Of a stretch of DNA of 64,000 bases, positions 47,616 through 59,580 are shown piece after piece. The translations under genes were made by a program, and so were the position numbers. The notes below the pieces were generated by a model, which did not search any database, was not told the origin of the DNA, and worked only from the letters and a program-made list of their open reading frames with translations. How positions within the stretch are numbered: position 1 is the stretch's first letter; every line of letters starts with the position of its first letter. The stretch is from Colocasia esculenta. Its lineage: Eukaryota; Streptophyta; Magnoliopsida; Alismatales; Araceae. The stretch is taken from NCBI GenBank assembly GCA_014218235.1, contig CM024755.1, positions 94,282,948 through 94,346,947 on the forward strand. The letters run 5' to 3'.

Positions 47616-50600
47616 AGTGTCCTAAAAATTGCTATTTAATCCTCTTAAATGTATTTAAGTTGATATTCTGACATGTGTGCATCCTGAAAATTTTATGTAA
47701 GGTCAAAGTTGATGGATAGGTCATGTCATGAGGATTTTATAAATTTTCTTGATTTATATTAATTATGAAAATTCTGGAGAGTGAATTATGAGCATAAGAT
47801 AAGGATGTTTAATTTGTGTAAATAGGATATTTGTTAGTTTGGATTTGGTAAATTTTCTGTAATGCTATGGTGATCGCATGAACTCAGTGACACTGTCATA
47901 TTAGGTTATTTTATTGAAATTTCTGTTTAAGAGAAATTGGTGATAAATGTATATGTACAGTGATTTAATTGTTATAATTATGGTTCTATTCATAAAATTT
48001 TGGAAAATTGAGAATATGTTCTGTTTACTGTCTTTAACTCATGATAAAAAATTTGTGAAGTTCTGATAACAGTACGTATTTTCATGGGTTTAATAGTGAA
48101 AATAGCCATATTAAGTATGTTAGAGTTAATCATGTGTAAATCAGTGGTTAGCAGCATGTTAATGTTTTAATTTGAGCAATTTACCACTGTTAATAGTAAT
48201 CTGAAGTTTCTGTAAATGAAAATGTGAGTATTATGCAAGTGAATGAGAATTTGAAATGGAAATTTGTACATATGCATGAGTAATAAAGTGATGAGAATGA
48301 TAATGTGATTAAGATAAAATGTGTGCCAAGTGTGACACTGCTACCATAGGGGTCTGAGAGCTGTACCATAGAAAAGTCCCTATGGGAGGCTCAACGTTAT
48401 GAGATAAATCCTAAGGGCATTAGGATAAAATCCTGGAGGTGGACAAGTACCGCTGGTTAGGGTGGAGAGAGCTTCTCCCGGTTCTGCGCAGTTACCTAGA
48501 TTTGTCACCGCATTGCCTAGGTGATGAATATGTGAAAGTGAGTGCTAAGTGATAAGTGCTAAGTGCTAAAGTGATTGTTTTCCTCTACTTGGTAGTTAGG
48601 ACTATGTGTCACGGCAACTTAAGAGATTAAATGTGAATAAAAGTGCAAAATGAGAAGTGAATATGGCACGTGATAAGTGCAATTGTTGTGATAAGTGGTA
48701 AATGTGTATGCAAGAGTAAATGAAATGAAAGAAGTGTAAATTGGTATGTAAGGAAGAGTAAAAGATAACAAAAGTACAAATTTTATGTGAAAACCAATAT
48801 ATCATTACATGTGTATTTATTTCATTCATGTGTTATCGTCATAATTGTAATATCATGTTTAGTACCATGTTTAATGTTATGTGATATAGTTTAATAATTT
48901 TTCATATGATGGTATGTATAAATAAGTGCATGTGAATATGTAAAGAAATGCAATGTGAAAATGAGTATGTAAAATTGACAAAGGAATAAGATAGTATGAG
49001 AATGAGTGTAAATTCATGTAATAAAGTTTAAATCATGTCCAAACAGCAAGCTAAATGAATTTATGATCTTGATAAACACATGAAATAATATCTAAGTTCC
49101 ATGATAGAATTGCTACTTGTTTAGTATGTAGTTCCATGCTTAAATTGTAGATGTTTGCCATTCAATTTGAAATATGTTTTAGATCTTCAATTCATGTTTA
49201 ATATAGGTGATATCATGGTGAATTATTTAAGTTCAAAACAGCAAATGAAATGTGTAAATAAATGAGAAAAAGTGCATGTGAAAAATGAATAGAGATCATG
49301 TTAGGTTGCTACCTACTTTACATATAATTGTCTGTTCTAATTGGTAATGTTGTTACATGATAAAGGAAAGGTTAGATCAATAAATCATGTTACATGATAG
49401 GTGGTTAAAAGTTCATATGTTCATATCATGCATGTGTTAATTGGATTATACTTAACTAGTTTAGAAAGATTACTATCATGTTATGAAGTTGCTAGAAAAC
49501 ATGTGTAGGTGACATAAGGGTATGATAAATTTTACTTTAAAACAGCAAGTTAGAAATATGATAAAGTGATATGAATGTATGAGAAATTGACTAAATATCA
49601 TACTAAAAGTATTCATCATCTTGTACATAACCTTGTGTTTAAATTTGATTAAATTGTGCCATGATATAATAAAGATTTGAACCAGGTATTATAGAAAATA
49701 TCATGTGTAGAAATCATGCGTATATGTAGGTTATTTTATGATCTAATATGAGCATGTGTTAAATGTAGAATGTGTTTGGGAGACATGTGTTGTTATTCAT
49801 AAAAAGTCTTGTGTTATATGAACTGTTGTGACTAGTATGATAGTAGGAGTTTTGTTATTGTTGGTAATTTAATGTGTATGAGATATGTATAAGTTTGATG
49901 TTTTAGATTACTTGCTGAGTCTTGTAAGACTCATACTTGCTTCGGCGTACAGGTGTGACAGGTTATCCAGTAGATGAGGAGTTTAGTGAAGATTGGAGCC
50001 ACATACAAGAAGTAGTGCTTGAAGAATTTTATTTTATAGCTTGAATAATGTCATTCATATGGACAATGTAATGGACAATGTATTTTCTTTTAAATTGTAA
50101 TAATGTGGACTCTAGTACTTCCTTTTACTATATAGACTGTGGAATGTGTGATGGTGATGGAATAAAGTAAAGCATTTCTTTTAATTTCCTCTGTACTCTT
50201 TTAATATTCATGGACATATCAACCTTATCGTATAGTGTTGGGTTACTATCCCACTGTAATGGCGCTCTTTGTACCGATGGGGATTTGTATAATCGTACCG
50301 GTATGAGGAGGGTCGTTACAGATAGAGATCCCAGGTTTACTTCTAGTTTTTGGAGGAGCTTGCAGAGAGTAGTTGGTACTGAGTTGAGATATAGCTCAGC
50401 TTACCACCCCCAGACGGATGGTCAGACAAAGAGGACTATTCAGACAATTGAAGATATGTTGCGAGCATGTTGTTTAGTTTGGGGTGGTAATTGGGAGCAG
50501 CATCTGGGTATGGTTGAGTTTGCCTATAACAATAGTTATCATACCAGTCTTGGGATGGCACCATATGAAGCTCTATATGGAAGGCCATGTAGAACCCCAT

Positions 50601-51283
50601 TGAACTGGCATGAAGTGGGGGAAAGGCAGATGGTTGGTCCTGAATTAATTCAGCAAATCAAGGAAATAGTGAAGCTCATTAAAGAAAAGTTGCAGGCAGC
50701 TCAAAGCAGGCAGAAGAGTTATGCCGATAATCGGAGAAGACCACTTCAATTTGAAGTGGGAGACTTTGTTTTTCTAAGAGTTTCCCCTAGTAAGGATGTT
50801 ATGAGGTTTGGCAAGACCGGAAAGTTGAGCCCGAGATATGTGGGACCTTTTCAGGTGTTAGAAAGAATTGGGGAAACAGCTTATAGACTTGATTTGCCAG
50901 CTGACTTTGCAGATGTTCATGATATTTTCCATGTTTCTATGTTAAGAAAGTGTAATGAAGATCCAGCGCAAATAATCAGTTACCAAGGTGGTGACTTGAG
51001 ACCGGATATGACTAAGCCAGAGTATCCGGTGCAGATTATAGGTCGTAAGACAAAGAAGCTGAGAAATAAAGAAATTGAATTAGTCAAGGTGAGATGGGAG
51101 AATAGGTTGGGTGGTGAGGATACCTGGGAATTAGCCGAGGAAATGGCTAAAGGGTATCCTTACTTATTTGAGTAAGGTTCTGCATTTCTTTTTAGATGAT
51201 AGTACTTGTAAATATGTGTGATGAAACTTCTTGTATTTGAGTTATGAATTTCGAGGTTGAAATTTCTTTTTAGATGATAGTAA

Positions 51284-53508
51284 TGTAACGTCGCGCGTTT
51301 TTCGGATCCTCGTGGATCCTGTGTTTAGTGGTTGTGATGGCTATCGTGAGGCCAATGTGGTTTGTGTGAGGTACGTGTGCGTATTTCAGGGGCTTATTAG
51401 GCCGATAGTCCGGGCCTACAGAACCCCAGTGTCCTCAGCCTATCATCGCGACAGGAAGGAGTGTCGTGTTCTAAATGCGACAGAGGTGGCCGTCGCGTTC
51501 TGGTGACTGCCTTGGGGCGTTGATCGTCTGCATGTGCGCCACGTGTAGCGCACAGAGCGGCAGGCAGGAAGGCGACGCCTATGTCCGTCGCGATCAGGTC
51601 GCGACGCGACGATACATCACATTCCCAACTGCTGGGTGTTTTTAAGAAACCCCAGCCGGACAGAACTACAACGAGTTCTGCTCGGCCAGGGGAAGGGGAG
51701 CTGCGGCGATTCTTGCGGGAATTCATGATTTCGGCGTGATCGTGTCGTGGGAAGTTCACGTGGAGTGTTGTATCGCGTGTTCTTCGCGAGGTAGGGTGAC
51801 TCCTTCCGTTTCCGGGGCGAGAATCGCGTGGAATGCAAGGTTTGATCAGTTTAATGCTTTCTACACAATAGATATCATGCCTAGGAACCCATTAAAGGAT
51901 GAAAAACACTAATTAAGGGTGGTTTACATGGTGTGGGTTGGTAATCCATGGAGGCAATCCCGGATTAGGGTTTCCGTCTACTAAGGTGACAGAATCCCCT
52001 GTCGCGATCAGGTGGCGACGGGCCGACCCGTCGCATTCAGGTTGTGAACGCGACTTGTTTGTATGTCGCGTTAATGTGTTGAAGGCGACCTATCGGGCTG
52101 ACGCTATCTGAAGGCGACGCAACTTATCGCGACTTCAGCCGAGAGGTCTATGCATGTATGGCTCATGCGATTGGATTATCCGAATATCGTTATGCGACGT
52201 GTTTACCGATAACGAGCGGTGCATTGGCACTTGTAGCATTCTGAGAGTGCATGGTTCTTGAAGCTAGCACTTCGGTTGTGTAGCTAGCTGGTTCTTTGCG
52301 TAGTTGCGTGGTGTTCACGTAAGCAGTGTTGTGTTCACGTGTTGTGGACAGTTGTTACTTGAGGTTTACGTGACGTTTCACGTGGTTTGTGTGTGACGTG
52401 CACGTGGTTCTGTGTGCGTGGCAAGTAGTACGACGCCTACCGTGGTTACCTCTCTAGTTGGGTGCCTCAGGTTCTCTGTGAGCCAGGCTGTTAGCTCGGG
52501 GCTTTGTCTCGATACTTGTGTTGTACCGTCGAGGTCTGTGACGTCTGTCCTGGACACCCTCACTCCTTTGTTTGAGTTGTTCATCCGGCTGAGGGAAAGA
52601 TGACAGTGGGATAGTGACTCTTGAGTTTGTTTTTAGTCACTTGTAGCGCGCTCTTAGTTGGGGGTACGGACACTCGTAGTTGACACTGGTCCCCAGCTAG
52701 TCCTTTCCAGTGCCTCACTTTAGGGTGCTCCGGCCAGAGACCCTAGAGGTGCCAGGCATGGGCCTGCGGTTGTGTGACCGCATGAGTGGTGTTTAGTTGG
52801 TCTCCATAGTTGTTTGACTTTTCCACGTGGAGCGGCAGCTGGACCTTTCGTCCGTGGCTGCGAGACTGAGAGGTAGACCTGTGTTTGTTTGTCCGAGTCA
52901 GTTACTGGTGTCGTGAACCATTCTACGTGGCTCGAGTGTGGCGATCTCTACTTTAGCTTGTACACGTGAGTGAGTTTTGCCATTTATTTAATTACTTTGT
53001 TTAATATAGTCGACAAATGGTAAGTATGTTTATTGCTTTAATAATCTGCGTGGTTGTACTATAAATTGCTAGTATAGTTTACTGCTTCCATACTTGTATT
53101 TGGTTTGCTTGAGTTGGGGGAGTTCCCTACTGAGCCAGTGACTAGTGAGGCTCACCCCTACTCCCCACAGGCGAAGGTGAAGAGGAAGTTTCCTTACCGT
53201 CTTCTAGTTCGGGGCCGCGTCGCAGTGGTGTTGGGCCAGTGCCTCCAGCAGTGTAGCTCCTTTCCTCAGTTGTACTAGTTTACCTCGGGGTATGCCCCAG
53301 GCTCCTGTACTTTTGTTGAAATTTGGCTATGTAAATCTTGTACATTATATATGAAATGGTGAATCATATATGAGATCAAGTGTGTTCCTTTCTATTTTCA
53401 CGGACTCGTGTGTAGTATCCCTTGCGAGGCTACGGCCCGTTCGCAGGAGACGGACTCGGATCAAGTTCGTTAATGGTTTAATGGGCTTGAACGAGGCGTT
53501 CCGTCACA
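51284..53508 (+). mobile_element. 3' LTR of the second Tekay-like element
   Basis: The LTR follows pol by 108 bases, after a degraded AATTTCGAGGTTGAAATTTC, the usual pre-LTR signature of this lineage. It runs from TGTAACGTCGCGCG to CGTTCCGTCACA (2225 bp). Immediately after it, the ACGATTTG array of the Sirevirus LTR resumes, so the element was inserted there. Its 5' LTR is not seen. GTCGCGA-type words fill 51435-52145. No polypurine tract is convincing. Confidence 0.8.
51435..52145. repeat. GTCGCGA/GGCGACG word block
   Basis: Degenerate copies of GTCGCGATCAGG and GGCGACG recur throughout, as in the Tekay-like LTR at 10195-10510 and at 60125-60555. Confidence 0.65.
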
Positions 53509-54803
53509 TAACGATTTGGTCATAATGATTGCTTATAACGATTATAACGATTTGCTCATAACGATTTGGTTATGAATGCATAACGATTTATGCGCACAAC
53601 AATTTGTTTACGAATGAGCAATGATTCACATGAACAATGACTCATACACAACGAATCTATAAGTCATGTTCATATCAATTTCATGAGCTATAACGACTTG
53701 ATATTTAAATATCTTGACTAGTCAAAGTCATTTCGCGTACTTCTATGTTAACCATGCATTAAATATAACCGTACATTTCTCTGCACGATGTATGTCTAGA
53801 TATCTTCTATTCTTATGCATGTGCATGAAATATCTTTTTGAAAAGACAGAATGGAATTTCTATTTTGATGTATTCTCACTCTAACGTTGACTGACAAAAA
53901 GAGACAGCTTAGCTGTCTATGTTTTAGCATTTAATGTGTGCAGGTCTCTGACAGCACAACTCTATACAACGTTGAATAAAGTAGAAGCTGGAGGATATCA
54001 AGAAGGATTTTTTTCTTACGTGCATGGAACGCAAAGAACCGTTGACTACAAAGGAAATCCATGCAGTCTAACGTTCTCTGAACTTAGAGACAATGGATAC
54101 TTCAACGACTACTTTTTCAAAAGAAGATACAAATAGAAGATTGGTGCCTATATGAAGAATAGAGCATTGAGAATTCAAAATTCTGAAAGCACCATAGAAG
54201 AGCTGAAGTCTCACTCCATCGCTTTATTGTAGCTCTTAGCTCTCTGCATCCAGTGTAGATCTTAGAGAGAGCTTTTGTGAATTGAGAGTGTTCTTCTTTG
54301 TAGATTTTTTTCTCTCAGTCTCCACTTCGGATCAAGCATTGTGCTACTAGCTTGGTCCAAAGGCATATCATCCCTTGAACACATTTGTATGTTATTCCCT
54401 TCGTGTTGAAGGAAGACCTGGGGGTTCCAGGGTGTTATTCCCTTCATGTTGAAGGAAAACCTGGAGGGTTCCAGGGTGTTGTATTCCTCTTCGGGTTGTC
54501 AAGAGAAGACCAGCTGCGGCTGGGTGTGTAAGTGTCCTTGAGGGGGACTGTACCCTTGGATAGTGGAATCCTGAGTTGTTGCTCAGGGACTGGACGTAGG
54601 ACTCCTGTGGAGATGAGGTCCGAACCAGGATAAAATCTTGTGTAGTGTGATTGCTTGCTTTGTGCTTGTTGTTTACTTTTCACTAACGCTAATAATCTTC
54701 GAAGTGCTTGTTGTGTGAATATTTTTGTGGACAGGTTCTTAGATGATCAAATTTATTAAAGAATCCCATTCACCCCCCCTCTGGGCTTGTTAGCTGGGCA
54801 ACA
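53509..54803 (+). mobile_element. Sirevirus 3' LTR, right part only
   Basis: Collinear with 34008-35295 of the 5' LTR at roughly 94-95% by eye, ending in GGGCAACA followed by the target duplication ATAAT (54804-54808). The first ~770 bases of the LTR and the end of the envelope-like ORF are missing, replaced by nested gypsy sequence (43354-53508), so deletion accompanied the insertions. Confidence 0.9.
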
Positions 54804-55647
54804 ATAATATGTATATGTTTGATCAGCACAATGTGGGACTTCGGTCCATTTAACTAATGCCTGTGCAATAAGGGGTCTGGTCCTGGGGAGAAGCGCCACA
54901 ACATACTTATAACCGCGGGAGTATGGCCTTGTGGTGCTTGGCATGGCACTGATTTGTGTGCAAGATTTGTGTGAATGTGCCTTCGTTTGATATGATATGA
55001 TAAGTTTGATATGATACGTCGGATCACGTGAATATGTGATATCTGTGTGAATATGGCCAATTCTTTTGATATGATTCTATTCTTGAATTACTTGTCCAGT
55101 GCATATGAAATTCAATAATTGATTTGATTTGACATCCATTCTATTCAGCTATTTGACTTGCTAGAAAAGCATGCATTGTCATCATGTTCATGTTCATATC
55201 CTGCCCATTTAAAGTGTTAATCATGTATATTAGTGCGCGCACATTGAGATGTAAATCCTACTGAGCTAGTTCGCTCACCCTATCATCCTGTCCTTTTCAG
55301 GTAGTGATGAGGATCCAGTGGACTCTGATGGGGTAGGGCAAGAGTGAAGAGCACCCATCTTATGAGGAGTCTACGATTTAGGAATAGATGCTAGGAGTAG
55401 TTTATGTAATAGTGAAATATTTTCATGGAGTTTTATTTGAATAATGGACCCTTCAGTTAGTTCTTCTTATGTAAGGTTGTAACTAGTGAATTGAAATGGA
55501 ATGAAGAGTACTTATGATGACAATATTATGGTCTCAAATATGTTGTTATGTTTAATTGTGACTCTGCACTACTCAACTGTAATACTTCTAATTGTATCGT
55601 TCACACATCCTGGTATTTATTCCGCTGCTAAATATCAGGGCATGATA
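54804..55647 (+). mobile_element. Gypsy LTR tail, host of the Sirevirus insertion
   Basis: The target duplication makes this sequence contiguous with the LTR fragment ending at 33235. It has the late part of a gypsy LTR (TACTGAGCTAGTTCGCTCACCC, then CTTTTCAGGTAGTGATGAGG near 55297) and ends near GGGCATGATA, where the following gag frame begins. The end is approximate, because TG...CA has apparently mutated. Confidence 0.55.
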
Positions 55648-56660
55648 TTCTCGTTGGCAACGTGATCCCCTCACACTGGCATATCTCTTTAGGAAATCTC
55701 TTGATGGCCCTACACTTGAATGGTTCTACTCCTTAGAGCCAAGAGAGGCAGAGGACTTCTGGGTTTTGCATAAGAAATTCCTTTAGAAGTACAAAGACTG
55801 CGTCAGTCCATCTCTCTCCATCACTGATCTAGCATCTGAGAAGATGAAGCCTGATGGGGACTTTGTCCAATTTGCTAACCATTGGAGGTCCATGGCTTCA
55901 AGATTGCAACATGTGTTCTTGGGATCAGAGCAAGTCAAAATCATCATTTCCAACTCTACTCCGAAGTATAGGCACATCTTGGCCATGAACAAAATTGATA
56001 CAATGGAAGAGTTTTATGAGCGGGGACATTAAATTCAAACACATCTAATGGACTCTTAGATCATAGATTTATTCAAGAATGGTCTGAGGTATGATAGATC
56101 AGTGGACGCCATCCACCATCCACCTCACCAAACGTCCACTCCACATACTCCTCCACACACACCTCCATATTACAACATGCCTCCACCCAGGCGTCCATTA
56201 ATTCGTCCTCCTCAGACTCAACAACCTCCAACCGGGCCGTATAACGCCTCTATGAGTGAAGAAGCTCCAACTGTCTATGTTGCACCTGCTCCGGCACCTA
56301 CCATACACATTCCTCCACCACAACAAGAACCTCCACCTCCACCACAGCCAATTGCTCAGGCTGACATTGTCACTATACAACCCCTCCATGAAACCACTTG
56401 GTGTTACGACAATGAACCCTCTGAGATCATGTTCATACGCCATTTACCTACCCCTCCTACACTACCATCCATTATCACCAAACTCCCTATTATTAAACCT
56501 CCATTAAACCAACTGTTAAACATCCCATTATGCCAACACCAATGGCAATTCAACCTGAGCAAGCACTCCCTTCCACGCCCGTTACACCTCCACCAGCCAT
56601 ACAGCCTTCCACTCCACCATCTACATCCACCCCCATCCAATGGAGCGGGCAAGCTTATTT
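55648..56660 (+). pseudogene. Second Tat-lineage gag fragment
   Basis: A capsid-like core LFRKSLDGPTLEWFYSLEP and FVQFANHWRSMASR (55690-55905) resembles the Tat gag at 13930-14230, but only around 40% by eye, so it is a different element. Stops (TAG near 55785, TAA near 56032, TAG near 56058) break it. A proline-rich region with PPPQQEPPPPPQP follows to about 56660. No protease or RT is found after it. Confidence 0.75.
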
Positions 56661-57479
56661 AAAGAGTATCAAATAGACTCAGCAGAAGAAGGAAGTCCCG
56701 GGACCGGGCATGCTTTTCAAAATCCAAGAATATATTCCATGCATGCCAGTCATTGTCCACATACTGGGCATATTTTTTGAGCGGAAGTCCTCCCTTCCAT
56801 TCTTGGCCATCAAGAGGCCCTCTAATAATATGCCAATTATTCTAGTTGACAATCCATTCATTTCAAAATACTCATAGGGAAATTCTCTCTTCATCTCTCA
56901 TGACCCCTCACACAGTTGTTGTGAACCTTCCCACTCAACTGAAGGGATCAACATTTATAATTGTACTTACACACTCCAAAGCCAAATCCTTGGCACATTC
57001 AATTACCCAAGGGCACGTGCCTCTTTCTCTACAAAACATTACATATCCATCGGGCACATTCCCTTCACTATTGCTTTCAGCTCTACCAGTGGAACTCCAC
57101 ACTCTATCCTTCAACTATATTCCAAAGGGGTTCCCACCATTGCTTGAAACTTCGACAGAAGTCAACAATCATCCATTATCCAATGAGAGTCGTTCATTTC
57201 ATGTGAGAAGAGCTAGACCATCTACCTGATGGGCAAAGTATGTGAGAAAATACATGAGGGTCAGAAAGCCAACTCCCAAGCGGATACTCAAACGCCGGGT
57301 AAGGCTAAGAATCAGGAGACCACCTCTGCCTCTCTCATCTCCATCCACATCCTCTTTTGTGCTGCTTAGCACATTTCCGTAGGTTTTCCACATTCCCTCC
57401 ACACGGGAGGCATTTTATTTCCATCTTTCTATAATCCACTATATTGTACTGGGCATTGCGCCCCTATTTTTAATCCCTG
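56661..57479 (+). pseudogene. Degraded continuation of the Tat gag/protease region
   Basis: Short open stretches (for example 56846-57229) without a recognisable motif. From about 57370 the sequence is non-coding. Position after gag suggests a decayed gag end or protease linker, but I cannot show it. Confidence 0.35.
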
Positions 57480-57720
57480 ATCTCCACCTCGTGCCCCTCG
57501 TGGCACATCATTATGTTCACGCCATTCTCCTCTTCGTGTCCCACGTGGCACACCCCATTCTTTTCACCCTCCTTCCCGTGCGCCTTGTGGCACATCTCCC
57601 TCTTGCGCTCCTTGTGGCACGCCTTCTTGTAGTGCCTCACCTGGCACATCTCCATCCTGTGCCCCACGTGGCACATCTCCACTCCGTGCTCCACACGGCA
57701 CACTCTCTTGTATGGCCCCT
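57480..57720. repeat. Degenerate ~30-bp tandem repeat with CACGTGGCACATC words
   Basis: About eight units each contain GTGGCAC or GCGCACG-like variants and a TCTCC run. Two units contain CACGTGGC exactly, a plant G-box/ABRE-type core. A shorter group of the same words lies near 59600-59680. Confidence 0.7.
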
Positions 57721-59580
57721 CGCTGCCCACATTTTCCTTTCTCCACTTCGGACCCTTCATATTATTTTCCTTTTACTTGGCCCTGCACCCCTCTTCTTTT
57801 GCTCCCTCCAGTCACCTTGAAATCTCCAAGTTCTCCCCATCCTTCTCACCTTGCCATATTTGATCAGAGCATCCGCCCTTTCTCCCACTGTTTTCAGGGT
57901 TTTAGTCCCCATTTATCTTTTTAATTTTTGAGTAACTATATACATTCTCTTAGATCTCTGAGTCTCTCCCCAACGTAGGACATTCGTCCTCTTTTACCCT
58001 CTGAATTCTTATTTAAAAGCTATTATATTGCTCATCGGTGTCAAAAATCTAAAAAAAAATGAATATTCAATATTGTCATGCTATCGCAGCACTACAGTTA
58101 TGAGAGCTCTGTGCTAGGAGTCCAAAGTTCCCTCCCTTATTATTAGCATTTTCCCTTAGCATTGACACCTTCACACACTCCACTGCACCCTAGGCCAATT
58201 GCTTTAGAAGACAGTGCTGCTATCACGGCTATACCTGAGGGTGTGAACGTTTGTTTCTCCTCTCATTCGGCCGAAGTATGGGAAGTAGAGGTAGTCTGGG
58301 CAAGACAACTAACCTGAAGCACTCATTGATAAGAGGATGTCTAAAAAAGGGTAATTAATCAAATGACCAATGAACGTTAAAGTCAAATGCATATCAAGAG
58401 TGACAAAGTCCTCGCAGGATTAAAAATGAGCCTGATCGTATGCATGCAAATCAAATCAAAGTCTATTAATATAACAGGGCATGGCAATGAGTGACAAAGC
58501 CCCTACGGGCTTCAAAATGAACCCGGTCGTACGCATGTCCCAATAAATAGATGGTCCATCAAACAATTTCAAAAGCCCCTATTATTTAATAAATTGAATC
58601 TTCTGACGGTTGTGTCAAGGAAGGAAGTCGAACCCAACTCCTCAAAACCCATAACAAGCTTATCTCCGAATTTTCTTCCCTTCTCCCTATCAGACCTAGT
58701 CGTCTTTTCAGGTATGGCTTTGGTAGTGACACAGTTAACCCATAGCAGTCAGCCTCTAGGCACCTGTCGGATCAATTCAATTCTTCTAGTCATTGGTTCC
58801 TCCTATCTTGAACTCCAATCTCCTCATTTGGCAAATATACTTATCCTCTTGGTTTAAAACAAACAATTGAGTGAATGCTATGTCTGCTATTGAATGCTTT
58901 ATCCATGTCCATGTTGTGAATGATGTCATTCCATGATATATGTTATTCTTGGCTAATGACGTTTTGAGTGCAGGTTCGAGTTACCTCATCTGGCACTACC
59001 ACAAGCAACTAGGCTGCAATTGTCATCCTTACCATCACTTATCTGCATCTATTATATGTTATACCCTTAGAGCATATCAAGGACATTGTGGCTCTGAGGA
59101 ATCTGGGATTTGAGTTCCCCTTCATAAAAAATAATGATTATTCCAGAGGATCCTTAGCCGCACGGACATGCCGTTACGCTTTGCACATGAGGACGACGGA
59201 CCCATGCCTGGAAAACTTAGTGTCCTGACTTAACTCAACATCGTAATAATATTATCCTTGATTATTTTTCATTTTATTTTGATTTTCCCTTTAGCCCAAC
59301 AAACATGCATTTTGAATTCACAGTGAAAAATCACTCTCCTAATGCAACTTGAGACCCATTCTCACTACTCCAAGAAAATTTGGAATATTCAATTCCGAGT
59401 TAAGTACCCAACTCTCTTTTTTGTTGCCTCTGGGCTAATTTCCTTAAACTCCCTTGTTTGGATTTGTCCCTCTACATTCATCTTTATCTCCCATAGATCC
59501 ACCTTGGCTGTGGCACGTCCAGAAGATGGTAAACGCCCCCCAATGGTGCAACCTAATCGATTGTGTCCTTAGGTACTTCC
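57721..59580. other. Tat-like LTR/UTR sequence with a 91-bp duplication
   Basis: No coding sequence is recognised. An imperfect direct repeat (GTGACAAAG at 58400 and 58491, each followed by about 40 similar bases) has a period of 91 bp. TCAAAAATCTAAAAAAAAAT near 58040 resembles the A-rich spacer after Tat pol at 21170. Near 59090 a possible, decayed primer-binding site precedes GAGTTCCCCTTC, as at 31043. Boundaries are uncertain. Confidence 0.4.

Larger units (their letters stand above)
46248..50320 (+). mobile_element. Solo gypsy LTR inside integrase
   Basis: TGTGAGACCCC...GAGGGTCGTTACA, 4073 bp, is flanked by GATAG at 46243-46247 and 50321-50325. No internal coding region is present. Its last 350 bases match the LTR at 21998-26300 in reverse orientation (ACCGGTATGAGGAGGGTCG against the complement near 22000). 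Word blocks are at 46810-46985 and 47510-47615, a TATA-like TTTATAAAAA at 47094-47103, a splice-donor-like AGAGGTAAGTAACC at 47381-47394, and the conserved CTCCCGGT/CTGCGCAG block at 48430-48530. It is a recombination product of a full element. Confidence 0.95.
46171..51175 (+). pseudogene. Tekay/Del-like gypsy integrase, interrupted by a solo LTR
   Basis: The left part (46171-46247) codes for the run-up to the second catalytic Asp (LAKVYVDRIVPLHGIPKSIV). The right part (from 50321) continues with DPRFTSSFWRSLQR, AYHPQTDGQTKRTIQ (the usual catalytic Glu reads Lys here) and FAYNNSYHTSLGMAPYEALYG. The C-terminal domain and chromodomain-like end follow (KPEYPVQIIGRK, DTWELAEEMAKGYPYLF), ending at TAA 51173-51175. 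The solo LTR at 46248-50320 splits it exactly at a duplicated GATAG. N-terminal integrase, RT and gag are absent, and to the left lies a different LTR. The right part is a long clean frame. Confidence 0.9.
33236..54803 (+). mobile_element. Main Sirevirus (Ty1/copia), whole extent including nested insertions
   Basis: The element is LTR (33236-35295), primer-binding site, gag, protease, integrase, RT, RNase H, envelope-like ORF and right part of the 3' LTR (53509-54803), bounded by ATAAT on both sides. Nested in its 3' half are a gypsy LTR, a Tekay-like fragment with a solo LTR in it, and a Tekay-like LTR (43354-53508). Without these it would have been about 12 kb, normal for Sireviruses. Confidence 0.85.
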
